A stretch of DNA of 21,452 bases from an uncultured Muribaculaceae bacterium (GCA_910579305.1 CAJTTA010000037.1:1-21452), one strand, 5' to 3'; shown: positions 1-7,314, counted from the stretch's first letter. Notes: generated by a model not told the origin, from the letters alone. Made by a program: numbers and translations.

Positions 1-52
1 CTCCTACGTCAGTTTAGCAAACTGGTGGTTTCAGCCACTCACCCACCTCTCC
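1..52 (-). tRNA. tRNA-Ser(GCU), 3' part cut off by window start
   Basis: Read on the minus strand from position 52, the sequence starts with acceptor arm GGAGAGG, then TG, a long D-arm containing GAGTGGCTGAA, and an anticodon stem-loop CCAGT-TTGCTAA-ACTGA. The anticodon GCT lies at 16-18, which reads AGC/U serine codons. The layout matches bacterial serine tRNAs, which carry this D-loop and a long variable arm. The variable arm, T-arm and 3' acceptor strand lie beyond the window start. The outermost anticodon-stem pair (C-A) is mismatched; the rest pairs well. A consensus promoter lies just upstream at 95-126. Confidence 0.9.
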
Positions 53-94
53 TTTTGCGAAGCAGCCTATTCTGCTAAGGCGGATTTGCGAGTG

Positions 95-126
95 CAAAGT
101 TACGGGTTATTTTCCGTTTCTCCAAA
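95..126 (-). promoter_or_regulatory. Promoter for tRNA-Ser
   Basis: On the minus strand, TTTG (complement of 123-126) is followed by a 20-nt spacer and TAACTTTG (complement of 95-102). This is a full match to the Bacteroidota primary sigma consensus TTTG-N20-TAnnTTTG. The predicted transcript start is near position 88, about 35 nt before the mature tRNA 5' end. Confidence 0.82.
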
Positions 127-282
127 TTTTTTATCGTTTTTTTCTTAACCCTCACCTTTTACTACCCCATATACCCCTATTAATCAAATAGATAACTACA
201 CACTGTCCCCTATATAGAATAGTAATCCGACCCGAGTCTTGCACAGTGACGCATCTACAGCGGGACTGGTTTTAGCTGAAGA

Positions 283-314
283 TTTGCTTATTTTACAAAA
301 AATTGCTACCTTTG
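283..314 (+). promoter_or_regulatory. Promoter for tRNA-Arg (possibly also pfp)
   Basis: TTTG at 283-286, a 20-nt spacer and TACCTTTG at 307-314 match the Bacteroidota consensus exactly. The start would be near 321, about 50 nt before tRNA-Arg. I find no separate consensus promoter between the tRNA and pfp (449-527), so pfp may be read from here as well; that is inference. Confidence 0.82.
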
Positions 315-371
315 CAGCCGAAAAGAAACTGATATATATGTTTCTTAAAGGTTAATGCCTTTGTAGTAACA

Positions 372-448
372 GGACCGGTAGCTCAGTTGGATAGAGCAAC
401 AGCCTTCTAAGCTGTGGGTCAAGGGTTCGAATCCCTTCCGGTTCACCA
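372..448 (+). tRNA. tRNA-Arg(UCU) with encoded CCA
   Basis: This is a complete cloverleaf. Acceptor GGACCGG (372-378) pairs with CCGGTTC (one G-U pair). The D-arm contains AGCTCAGTTGGATAGAGC, the anticodon stem is ACAGC/GCTGT around loop CTTCTAA, and the T-loop is GGTTCGAATCC. The discriminator A at 445 is followed by a genomically encoded CCA. Anticodon TCT at 406-408 reads AGA/AGG. Confidence 0.96.
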
Positions 449-527
449 GTTTTCCAAATACTACCGTAACGCAAATCATTCAGTATAGAAGATTTTAAGG
501 TAATTAACCCCCAATTATAAAGATAGC

Positions 528-2186
528 ATGAAGAAGAGTGCTCTGCAGCGGGTGCGCGCTGAGTATCAGCCCAAACTCCCGTTTGCCCTTCAGGGCCCTG
601 TAAAAATCAAGGTCGGCGAAAAGACCAAATCAGTGGCCGATCAGGAAGAAATCGAAAATTTATTTCCCAACACATATGGCATGCCTGTGGTGGAATTCGA
701 ACGTGATGAGAATCCGCAGCGCGTGGAGGAGCCCTTCAATGTGGGCATTATCCTCTCAGGCGGCCAGGCCCCCGGTGGCCACAATGTAGTGAGCGGCATA
801 TTCGACGGCATAAAGAGCCTCAACCGTGAGTGCCGTCTCTACGGCTTCCTCATGGGGCCTTCCGGATTTGTCGACCATCAGTACATGGAGCTTACCGCCG
901 GCATCATAAAGGATTACCGCAACACAGGCGGTTTCGACATCATAGGCTCCGGCCGCACCAAGCTTGAGACTCCGGAGCAATTCGACAAGGGCCTGAAGAT
1001 TCTTGAGGAACTGAATATCAAGGCGCTTGTGATAATAGGCGGCGATGATTCCAATACGAATGCCGCCGTGCTGGCCGAGTATTACAAGGCCAAGGGGGTG
1101 GACGTGCAGGTGATCGGTGTGCCCAAGACTATCGACGGCGACTTGAAGAACAAGTGGATCGAGACCTCTTTCGGTTTCGACACAGCCTGCAAGGTATACA
1201 GCGAAGTGATAGGCAACATCCAGCGCGACTGTAATTCCGCCAAGAAGTATTATCACTTCATCAAGCTCATGGGGCGCAGCGCCTCTCACATTGCACTGGA
1301 ATGCGCTCTGGAGACCCAGCCCAATATCTGCCTCATATCAGAGGAAATCCTGGCAAAGCGCATGACTCTCGACAATATCGTGAGCTATGTGGCATATGTG
1401 GTGAGCGAGCGCGCGAAACTGGGATGGAACTTCGGCACGGTGCTCATTCCGGAGGGTCTCATCGAGTTCATTCCTTCGATGAAGAATCTCATTTCCGAGC
1501 TGAACGATGTGCTCGCCCAGCACAGCGAGGAGCTTGCCGATCTTGACGACGACAACAAGCTCATCACCATACATTCATATCTCTCTGCTGTTAATGCAGA
1601 GCTCTACAAGAGCCTGCCCAAAGCCATAGCCCTGCAGCTCAGTCTTGACCGCGACAGCCATGGCAATGTACAGGTATCGCTCATAGAGACCGAGAAACTC
1701 ATAAGCGAAATGGTGGAGAAGCGTCTTGAGGAGATGCGTGAGCAGGGGCTGTATGTGGGCAAGTTTGCCACCCAGCACCACTTCTTCGGCTATGAGGGCC
1801 GTTGTGCCGATCCCTCTAACTTCGATGCTGATTACACTTATGCCCTGGGCTTTAACGCCGCGATGCTCATCAATGCCGGACTCACCGGCTATATGAGTTC
1901 CGTGCGTAATCTCACCGGCCACACCGAGGAATGGATAGCAGGCGGCATACCCATCACTATGATGATGAATATGGAGCGTCGCAACGGCAAGCTGAAGCCT
2001 GTGATACAGAAGGCTCTGGTGAATCTCAACGGCCGTCCCTACCTCAAGTTTGCCTCTCAGCGCGAGACTTGTGCCCTCAACACCCTTTACCAGTATCCCG
2101 GGCCTATCCAGTATTTCGGCCCCGCAGAGGTGTGCGACCGTCCCTCCATGACTCTTGCCCTGGAGCATGAAAAGGAGGCATATTAA
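528..2186 (+). CDS. pfp: Diphosphate-dependent 6-phosphofructokinase
   Basis: Pyrophosphate--fructose-6-phosphate 1-phosphotransferase makes fructose-1,6-bisphosphate from fructose-6-phosphate using PPi instead of ATP, as a reversible cytosolic glycolytic step. Visible motifs are GGQAPGGHN (residues 78-86, phosphate-binding loop), GGDDSNTNA (171-179), PKTIDGDLKN (199-208, catalytic TIDGD) and MGRSASH (248-254, sugar-phosphate binding). The second Asp in GGDDS, where ATP-dependent enzymes have Gly, marks PPi dependence. At 552 residues it belongs to the long PFP class seen in Bacteroidota and plants. The ATG at 528 gives the usual N-terminus ahead of the first motif. It is followed 22 bp later by a MATE transporter gene. 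Its own promoter is not evident, and it may depend on the tRNA-Arg promoter upstream. Confidence 0.96.
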   Translation: MKKSALQRVRAEYQPKLPFALQGPVKIKVGEKTKSVADQEEIENLFPNTYGMPVVEFERDENPQRVEEPFNVGIILSGGQAPGGHNVVSGIFDGIKSLNRECRLYGFLMGPSGFVDHQYMELTAGIIKDYRNTGGFDIIGSGRTKLETPEQFDKGLKILEELNIKALVIIGGDDSNTNAAVLAEYYKAKGVDVQVIGVPKTIDGDLKNKWIETSFGFDTACKVYSEVIGNIQRDCNSAKKYYHFIKLMGRSASHIALECALETQPNICLISEEILAKRMTLDNIVSYVAYVVSERAKLGWNFGTVLIPEGLIEFIPSMKNLISELNDVLAQHSEELADLDDDNKLITIHSYLSAVNAELYKSLPKAIALQLSLDRDSHGNVQVSLIETEKLISEMVEKRLEEMREQGLYVGKFATQHHFFGYEGRCADPSNFDADYTYALGFNAAMLINAGLTGYMSSVRNLTGHTEEWIAGGIPITMMMNMERRNGKLKPVIQKALVNLNGRPYLKFASQRETCALNTLYQYPGPIQYFGPAEVCDRPSMTLALEHEKEAY

Positions 2187-2208
2187 TCCCGCTATCACAT
2201 AAGACATC

Positions 2209-3639
2209 ATGACTGCATCGGTAAGCTCTCGATCTGCTGACAAAGCCAAGAGCATGCCGATGCAGTCTGTTTCTGAATCCGGGCAGCACGCCCGTGCAGG
2301 CAATCCGTATCCTTTCCTTCCGGGAGAGGGGAGCCTGCTAAGGCGCATCGTCATGTTTGCGCTGCCTTTGATAGGCTCCGGTGTAGTCCAGCAGTCATTC
2401 AATTCTGTAGACGTGGCCGTAGTAGGGCAATATGTGGGAGACCACGCACTTGCGGCCGTAGGGGCCAACGGGCCTGTGATCTCACTTATCGTAACACTGT
2501 TTATGGGCATTGCCCTGGGTGCGAATGTTGTCATTTCGCGCTACATGGGCGCCTCTGACACCGACGGAGTGCGCAGGGCTGTGGCCACTCAGGCTGTCGT
2601 GGCAGCTGTCTGCTCAGTGATTCTGCTGGGCGTGGGACTTGTCGTGGCAGAGCCGCTTCTCGCGCTTCTCGACACTCCTGCGGAAGTGATTGACGCTGCC
2701 ACATTATATCTTCACATATATGCACTTGGCTTTCCGGCAATGCTCGTATATAATTTCGTGAGCGCCGTGCTGAGGTGTGTGGGCGACACCAGGCGCCCGT
2801 TTTACTGGCTTGTGGCCGGCGGCCTGGTAAATGTAGTGCTGAATCTCGTTCTTGTCATAGTCTATGGACTTGGAGTGGAGGGTGTGGCCATTGCCACGGT
2901 GGCAAGCAATGTTCTTTCTGCCGCGGGAGTGACCTGCAATCTGCTGCGTGAGCAGGGAGCCATACGCCTTGACTTACGTCATATACGCATATATGGCCGG
3001 GAGCTGAAGTCGATGCTCGCCATAGGCATTCCAGCCGGATTGCAAGGGAGCGTGTTTGCACTCAGCAATGTGTTCATACAGAGCGCCATCAATGGTTTCG
3101 GGCCTAAAGCCATGGCCGGGAGCGCCGCTGCGCTCACCTATGAGCTGTATGCTTATTTCATCATAAGCTCCATGGTGCAGGCCTCGCTTACATTCGTGAG
3201 CGCTGCCTATGGCGCAGGACGACTGGACATGTGCAGGCGTCTGATGTGGATCTGCATGACAGCGGGGGTGGCCGGCAGTGCGGCGATCAACCTCTCGGTA
3301 GCGGCTTTTCCCTCATTCTTCTGCTCCATATTCACTGATGATGCGACTGCGCTTCACTTCGCGGTCATACGCATACGCGTCGTGCTCATGGTGCAATTTC
3401 TCGCATGCAGCTACGAGATCACGGCCGGGTGCATGAGGGCTCTCGGTTATTCGCTCACGCCCATGTTCATCACCATATGCGGCACATGTGTGCTGAGGGT
3501 GGTATGGGTGAAAGTTCTCACTCCGGGAAGTTTCGGAGAGCTTGTCAGCATCTACCCTGTCACATGGATCATCACGGGGCTCTCCATGTGCCTTACATGG
3601 GTTGTAGTCATGCGGCGCGTCAGGCTGCGGCGCATATAA
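2209..3639 (+). CDS. MATE family efflux transporter
   Basis: This is an integral membrane protein of 476 residues, the normal size for the multidrug and toxic compound extrusion family, which exports cationic drugs or metabolites using a Na+ or H+ gradient. Hydrophobic segments run from about residue 45 to 470, consistent with twelve helices. The first repeat shows the MATE pattern: FALPLIGSGVVQQSFNSVDV, then VVGQYVGDHALAAVGA and an IALGANVVISRYMGA segment. About 40 hydrophilic residues precede the first helix. The true start could be one of the internal Mets of that tail; I kept the first ATG because it lies 22 bp after pfp. The substrate cannot be read from sequence. The stop codon overlaps the U-run of a terminator that serves the opposite strand. 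Confidence 0.92.
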   Translation: MTASVSSRSADKAKSMPMQSVSESGQHARAGNPYPFLPGEGSLLRRIVMFALPLIGSGVVQQSFNSVDVAVVGQYVGDHALAAVGANGPVISLIVTLFMGIALGANVVISRYMGASDTDGVRRAVATQAVVAAVCSVILLGVGLVVAEPLLALLDTPAEVIDAATLYLHIYALGFPAMLVYNFVSAVLRCVGDTRRPFYWLVAGGLVNVVLNLVLVIVYGLGVEGVAIATVASNVLSAAGVTCNLLREQGAIRLDLRHIRIYGRELKSMLAIGIPAGLQGSVFALSNVFIQSAINGFGPKAMAGSAAALTYELYAYFIISSMVQASLTFVSAAYGAGRLDMCRRLMWICMTAGVAGSAAINLSVAAFPSFFCSIFTDDATALHFAVIRIRVVLMVQFLACSYEITAGCMRALGYSLTPMFITICGTCVLRVVWVKVLTPGSFGELVSIYPVTWIITGLSMCLTWVVVMRRVRLRRI

Positions 3640-3672
3640 AAATCGGACTTCTCCCCTATGAGGAAAAGTCCG
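3638..3672 (-). terminator. Intrinsic terminator for minus-strand transcript
   Basis: On the minus strand 3672-3644 folds into a 13-bp stem, CGGACTT plus TTCCTC against GGGGAG plus AAGTCCG, closed by an ATA loop. It is followed by A and then a run of five T (complement of 3638-3642). Two inner pairs are G-U on the minus strand but would be C-A mismatches on the plus strand, and the plus side has no T-run. The structure is therefore built for a leftward transcript. It sits 24 nt past the stop of the small ORF at 3696-3791 and overlaps the MATE stop codon. Confidence 0.75.
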
Positions 3673-3695
3673 TGATAATTACTGAGAAGCAAGGC

Positions 3696-3791
3696 TTAGT
3701 TAAGTATGATACCGCCCACAGCCGGCATCGCGGAATAAGCGCGGGCAAAATTGCGCAGGAAGCTTAATGTGGACTTGCGGGGTTTCTTCAT
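3696..3791 (-). CDS. Candidate small protein (31 residues)
   Basis: This is a 31-codon minus-strand frame encoding a basic N-terminus (MKKPRKS), a central LSFLRNFARAYSA segment and a C-terminus GGIILN. Function is unknown. The RxFARxY core and terminal LN resemble very short hypothetical proteins I remember from other Bacteroidales; that recollection is unverified. The strongest local evidence is the intrinsic terminator 24 nt downstream (3638-3672), which works in this orientation. The frame stays open upstream to an ATG at 3891-3893 (65 residues), but I prefer the ATG at 3789-3791 because the basic start and conserved-looking core begin there. No consensus promoter was found upstream. The locus could instead be a small RNA. 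Confidence 0.45.
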   Translation of the reverse strand: MKKPRKSTLSFLRNFARAYSAMPAVGGIILN

Positions 3792-3909
3792 AGCTTGCTC
3801 TTCAGAGATGAGTGATGGTGTGGAGTAGAGATTGCTCATAGGCACTGACGGTTTTGATAATAATTGTCGGAGTTTGCCGGAATATCTCGACATAAACTCA
3901 ATAATTGGC

Positions 3910-3932
3910 TGTAACCTCTTATAGATGTTACA
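3910..3932. promoter_or_regulatory. Near-perfect palindrome upstream of cutC
   Basis: TGTAAC at 3910-3915 and GTTACA at 3927-3932 are perfect inverted arms, with TCT/AGA pairing further inside around a TAT centre and one mismatched pair. It lies about 50 bp before the cutC -33 element. It looks like a dimeric regulator operator, but the regulator is unknown and it could be fortuitous. Confidence 0.35.
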
Positions 3933-3982
3933 TTTTATAAACGCATTCGGGGATGCTATATTGTGGAAGAATTCAAAAAACT

Positions 3983-4014
3983 TTTGTCTCTTATCCGGAA
4001 ATTCACTACCTTTG
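3983..4014 (+). promoter_or_regulatory. Promoter for cutC
   Basis: TTTG at 3983-3986, a 20-nt spacer and TACCTTTG at 4007-4014 match the Bacteroidota consensus. The start would be near 4021, giving a leader of roughly 60 nt before the cutC ATG at 4082. Confidence 0.82.
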
Positions 4015-4081
4015 GGGTCTTGGGTCTTTATCTCGGGATCCGGTCGTTAGTGTAACTATTTTTGAACTGTAATCATAATCA

Positions 4082-4789
4082 ATGCGAAAGATTGAAATAT
4101 GCTGTGGGTCGGTAGATGATGTAGTGGCGGCCCGTGTTGGAGGCGCATCCCGCATAGAGCTGTGTTCGGCTCTTGATCTCGGAGGAGTGACTCCCTCGGC
4201 AGGCCTCATCGTAGGGGCTATACGCGAGAAAGGAGAGATGAATGTAAATGTGCTGATACGCCCCAGGCAGGGCGACTTCATTTACACGCCTCATGAGGTG
4301 AGCGTCATGGAGGCCGACATTGCCGCTGCGCGCGAAGCTGGTGCCGACGGCGTGGTGATAGGCGCGCTGCTTCCCGACGGCAGTATGGATATGGCGACTG
4401 TGAGTCGCCTCGTAAGGGCAGCCAAAGGGATGGACATTACTTTCCACCGTGCCTTTGACGAATGCGCCGACCCCTTTGCCGCTCTTGAACAGCTCGTGGA
4501 TCTGGGCATTCATCGCCTGCTCACTTCGGGTATGGCGGCATCGGCTCAGGAAGGGCTGCCTCTCATCTCAAAGCTTGTCAGGCAGGCGTCCGGGCGCATC
4601 TCCATAATGCCGGGAGCAGGCATCAATCCGGGTAATATCAGAGAGATAGCCGCTGAGAGCGGAGCCACTGAGTTTCATTCCACAGCTTCCGACAAGGAGG
4701 AGACTCTCAGAGTGTCGCGCCTCTTCGGACCATTGCCACGCGCCACCAAGGCGGAAACGGTGAGAGCCTTAGTAGAGAGTATAAGATAA
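4082..4789 (+). CDS. cutC: CutC family protein (copper homeostasis protein)
   Basis: The product is 235 residues, typical for the CutC family, a cytosolic TIM-barrel named for a proposed role in copper tolerance whose biochemical activity is still uncertain. Family features are the start KIEICCGSVDD (residues 3-13), GASRIELCSALDLGGVTPS (21-39), NVLIRPR (56-62), ITFHRAFD (119-126), LLTSG (146-150) and MPGAGIN (176-182). The gene has its own consensus promoter (3983-4014), is followed 137 bp later by dnaA, and appears to be a single-gene unit. Confidence 0.95.
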   Translation: MRKIEICCGSVDDVVAARVGGASRIELCSALDLGGVTPSAGLIVGAIREKGEMNVNVLIRPRQGDFIYTPHEVSVMEADIAAAREAGADGVVIGALLPDGSMDMATVSRLVRAAKGMDITFHRAFDECADPFAALEQLVDLGIHRLLTSGMAASAQEGLPLISKLVRQASGRISIMPGAGINPGNIREIAAESGATEFHSTASDKEETLRVSRLFGPLPRATKAETVRALVESIR

Positions 4790-4843
4790 TCATCTGACTC
4801 ATAATCTCTTGCAGAAATTATCAACATCTTTGAGTCTACTCAC

Positions 4844-4874
4844 TTTGAATTCTCGGTTTTTTTTGCGAAATTTG
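4844..4874 (+). promoter_or_regulatory. Probable dnaA promoter
   Basis: TTTG at 4844-4847, a 19-nt spacer and GAAATTTG at 4867-4874 match the Bacteroidota consensus except for the first T of the -7 box. The start would be near 4881, about 45 nt before the dnaA ATG. Confidence 0.5.
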
Positions 4875-4926
4875 TAATCCTTTTCGCGCCATCTCGGCGT
4901 AAGCACCGTTATCCTCTTCACCATAG

Positions 4927-6342
4927 ATGACTCCTGACCATAGAACGCTCTGGCAGCAGTGCCTAAACATAATCTCCGGGAAACTGCCCGAGAAGGTCTT
5001 CAACACTTGGTTCACTCCTGCCGAGTCGCTTGCCTATGCCGACGGCAAGGTCTCCATAGGTGTGCCCTCGGAGTCATTCGTAGCACTGTATGAGAGCGAT
5101 GAGTACTATGATGCTTTGCGCGACGCATTGCGCTCCGTCTATGGCCCGGGAGTAAAGATCGAGTATACCTACAATGTGGTGAGCACCGACCCCACTTCGG
5201 CCGTCACCATCGAGAGCTCGACTCCCAGCACGGGGGTCAACAACGTGCGTCAGGATGTAAGCAAGCCCCGCAATAAACCCCGGCACGAGCACGAGGGGGT
5301 GGTATATGAAGCGGTGGAATCCCAGCTAAACCCGGTATATAATTTTGAGAATTACTGTGTGGGCGATTCCAACCGTCTTGCCTATACCATAGCCGAGAAT
5401 CTCGGCTCCAATCCCGGCAACACCGTGTTCAATCCTTTCTTCCTCTACGGCAAGACGGGGGTGGGCAAGACGCATCTGGTGCAGGCCGTAGGCATACGCG
5501 TGAAGGAGAAATTTCCGCGTGCACGTGTGCTCTACACCACTTCCCGCACATTTGAGAATCAATACGGCATTGCTGTGCGCGACAAGAAGGTCAATGAGTT
5601 CATCAATTACTATCAGGGCATAGACGTGCTACTCATAGATGACATTCAGGAGCTTTCAGGAAAAGCCGGCACACAGAATGCTTTCTACCCCATTTTCAAT
5701 TATCTGCATCAGAAGGGGAAAATACTGGTTATGACCTCCGACAGACCCCCTGTGGAGCTGGACGGAATCATGGACAGACTTATATCCCGATTCAAATGGG
5801 GCGTGATCGAAGTCCTGCCTACTCCCGACCTTGAGCTGCGCAAGCAGATACTCCGACGAAAATCGGCCAAGAACGGGCTCAATCTCTCGCAGGATGTGAT
5901 CGATGTGATCGCAGCCCATGTCACCGATTCCGTGCGCGAGCTGGAGGGAGTGGTGATCTCGCTCATCACCCGCGCCACTCTGCTTAATCAGGAGATTACT
6001 CCGGAGCTTGCGCAGATTGTGATGCAGAGTGCGGTGAAGCTCTCCAAGCGCAAGATTAATTTCGACATGATAGTGGAGGCCACTGCATCCCACTTCAATA
6101 TCGATGTCGATGTCATATTTTCGCGCTCGCGCTTGCGCGACATCAATGACGCCCGGCAGATGATAATGTATCTTGCCCACAGGCTCACCGACCTGTCAAG
6201 CAAATCCATAGGCTATAAGCTCAACCGCACGCATGTCACCGTGTTGCACGGAATAAAATCTGTGGCCGACCGGATAGCCGTCTCTCCGGCCGCGGCCCAG
6301 GCGGCATCTGAAATAGAACATGCCCTGCAGTCCACCGATTGA
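4927..6342 (+). CDS. dnaA: Chromosomal replication initiator protein DnaA
   Basis: DnaA binds DnaA boxes at the origin, oligomerises with ATP and opens the duplex. At 471 residues the length is normal. Domain I is at 1-80 (LWQQCLNIISGKLPEKVFNTWF) and a variable linker runs to about 135. The AAA+ domain follows, with Walker A GKTGVGKTH (175-183), Walker B VLLIDD (234-239) and sensor TSDR (270-273). Domain IV (about 375-450) carries the helix-turn-helix and the signature RTHVTVLHG (434-442). The usual signature is RDHTTVLHA, so Asp is replaced by Thr and the residues before it are shifted (KLNRTH). No dnaN or recF and no cluster of DnaA boxes lies nearby, so this need not be the origin. Single one-mismatch boxes occur at 4818 and 6373. 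Confidence 0.96.
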   Translation: MTPDHRTLWQQCLNIISGKLPEKVFNTWFTPAESLAYADGKVSIGVPSESFVALYESDEYYDALRDALRSVYGPGVKIEYTYNVVSTDPTSAVTIESSTPSTGVNNVRQDVSKPRNKPRHEHEGVVYEAVESQLNPVYNFENYCVGDSNRLAYTIAENLGSNPGNTVFNPFFLYGKTGVGKTHLVQAVGIRVKEKFPRARVLYTTSRTFENQYGIAVRDKKVNEFINYYQGIDVLLIDDIQELSGKAGTQNAFYPIFNYLHQKGKILVMTSDRPPVELDGIMDRLISRFKWGVIEVLPTPDLELRKQILRRKSAKNGLNLSQDVIDVIAAHVTDSVRELEGVVISLITRATLLNQEITPELAQIVMQSAVKLSKRKINFDMIVEATASHFNIDVDVIFSRSRLRDINDARQMIMYLAHRLTDLSSKSIGYKLNRTHVTVLHGIKSVADRIAVSPAAAQAASEIEHALQSTD

Positions 6343-6417
6343 GCAATGATGAATATTGATTCAGCACGAATCATATCCACAATCCGCTATATCTCAACAC
6401 TTTATACCGATTTCACC

Positions 6418-6461
6418 GTGATTCATACAGCCTCTTCTCAGTGGGGATCAGCATGAATCAC
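6418..6461 (+). terminator. Possible hairpin after dnaA
   Basis: GTGATTCAT (6418-6426) pairs with ATGAATCAC (6453-6461), with an inner CCTC/GGGG helix that includes a G-U pair when read on the plus strand. It lies 76 nt past the dnaA stop. There is no T-run after it, so a terminator role is uncertain. The arms share the GATTCA/TGAATC word with dyads near sod (16308-16427). Confidence 0.35.
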
Positions 6462-6501
6462 ACCTCTCCGGCTATCTGCGAGGAAAAGAAGCTGTTTTAT
6501 G

Positions 6502-6540
6502 AAAAAGCAGTGCGGACTCCGAATTGCTTCGAAGCCCGCA
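6502..6540 (-). terminator. Terminator of the rplU-rpmA operon
   Basis: On the minus strand 6540-6511 forms a 13-bp stem (TGCGGGCTTCGAA against TTCGGAGTCCGCA) with loop GCAA. After four bases comes TTTTT (complement of 6502-6506). Two pairs are G-U on this strand and would be C-A mismatches on the other. It lies 31 nt past the rpmA stop. Confidence 0.82.
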
Positions 6541-6571
6541 TATCAGCTTAATGCAAGTAATTTTACTCTGA

Positions 6572-6835
6572 TTACTGGGCGGCGTGGGGCTGTACGTTGA
6601 TAAACTTACGGCCTTCCTTGCCTGTAGTGAACACTACAACGCCATCGATGAGGGCGAAGAGAGTGTGGTCTTTGCCCATGCCTACGTTGAGACCCGGATG
6701 ATGCTGAGTGCCGCGCTGACGCTTGATGATGTTGCCGGCCTTGCAGGTAGACCCACCGAAGATTTTCACGCCAAGGCGTTTGCTTTCTGATTCGCGGCCG
6801 TTCTTAGAACTGCCGACACCTTTCTTATGTGCCAT
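6572..6835 (-). CDS. rpmA: 50S ribosomal protein L27
   Basis: Large-subunit protein L27, whose N-terminal tail reaches the peptidyl transferase centre. It has 87 residues beginning MAHKKGVGSSKNGRESESKR, followed by LGVKIFGG, AGNIIKRQRGT and HPGLNVGMGKDHTLFAL, all family hallmarks. The N-terminus starts directly with AHKK, without the cleavable extension found in Firmicutes. It lies 18 bp after rplU, the standard rplU-rpmA order, and ends in the terminator at 6502-6540. Confidence 0.98.
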   Translation of the reverse strand: MAHKKGVGSSKNGRESESKRLGVKIFGGSTCKAGNIIKRQRGTQHHPGLNVGMGKDHTLFALIDGVVVFTTGKEGRKFINVQPHAAQ

Positions 6836-6853
6836 ATGCCTGGATAGGGATAA

Positions 6854-7177
6854 TTAAGCGTTAACGATGGTTTTTACTAATACTTTGGAGAACTGCTGGC
6901 GATGGCCGTTGAGACGACGATAGCCTTTGCGGCGCTTCTTCTTGAAGACAAGCACCTTGTCGCCCTTCACGAGGGGCTCGAGCACTTCGCAGCTCACACT
7001 GGCGCCTTCCACTGTGGGGGCACCTACTTTCACTGCACCGTCGGCGTCTACGAGGAGAACTTTGTCGAAGCTGATGGCCTCTCCCTGCTTCACCTCTTCG
7101 CCGAGATGATGAACATACAGAAACTTGCCTTCTTCGGCCTTGAACTGCTGTCCTTTAATTTCTACAATAGCGTACAT
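6854..7177 (-). CDS. rplU: 50S ribosomal protein L21
   Basis: L21 binds 23S rRNA in the large subunit. The product has 107 residues: MYAIVEIKGQQFKAEEGK at the start, a KVLLVDADG strand, and the basic C-terminal signature VFKKKRRKGYRRLNGHRQQF. It is the first gene of a two-gene minus-strand operon with rpmA. A consensus promoter (7263-7294) and a leader of about 80 nt with a stable hairpin (7214-7230) precede it, suggesting autogenous control. Confidence 0.98.
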   Translation of the reverse strand: MYAIVEIKGQQFKAEEGKFLYVHHLGEEVKQGEAISFDKVLLVDADGAVKVGAPTVEGASVSCEVLEPLVKGDKVLVFKKKRRKGYRRLNGHRQQFSKVLVKTIVNA

Positions 7178-7213
7178 GCTAATTTCTTGATTATTAAGTG
7201 AATCCGTTGGGCG

Positions 7214-7230
7214 GTGCGCTCCCGGCGCAC
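7214..7230 (-). promoter_or_regulatory. Hairpin in rplU mRNA leader
   Basis: On the minus strand GTGCGC-CGGGA-GCGCAC forms a perfect 6-bp GC-rich stem with a 5-nt loop. It lies between the predicted transcript start (about 7256) and the rplU ATG (7177). No T-run follows, so it is not a simple terminator. It is a candidate ribosomal-protein leader element. Confidence 0.5.
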
Positions 7231-7262
7231 ACTTAAAATGCCTTGGCGGTATAAAAGCGTTG

Positions 7263-7294
7263 CAAAATTACTAATTTTCTATATATCAGACAAA
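7263..7294 (-). promoter_or_regulatory. Promoter for rplU-rpmA
   Basis: On the minus strand, TTTG (complement of 7291-7294), a 20-nt spacer and TAATTTTG (complement of 7263-7270) give a full consensus match. The start would be near 7256. Confidence 0.85.
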
Positions 7295-7314
7295 AGTTTT
7301 CGCAAAAAATTTAG

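Larger units (their letters stand above)
53..371. other. Intergenic region between divergent tRNA genes
   Basis: This 319-bp spacer holds two Bacteroidota promoters, one for the minus-strand tRNA-Ser (95-126) and one for the plus-strand tRNA-Arg (283-314). The stretch between them (about 127-282) is AT-rich with pyrimidine runs. I see no open frame, hairpin or repeat in it that I can support. Confidence 0.6.

Noticed and set aside
1575..2534. Minus-strand 319-codon open frame opposite pfp and the MATE gene
   Set aside because: It spans two well-supported plus-strand genes, its translation is low-complexity Thr/Ala/His-rich sequence with no family motif, and it is explained by codon bias of the sense genes.
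4818..6381. Possible oriC around dnaA
   Set aside because: Only isolated one-mismatch DnaA boxes (4818-4826, 6373-6381) and no AT-rich unwinding region with clustered boxes; dnaN and recF are absent.
6346..6456. 36-codon plus-strand frame right after dnaA
   Set aside because: It overlaps the GATTCA hairpin arms, has no promoter or family resemblance, and is of chance length.
6499..6600. Short plus-strand frame beginning MKKQCGLRIASK
   Set aside because: It runs through the rplU-rpmA terminator and into antisense rpmA, so the sequence is explained by those features.
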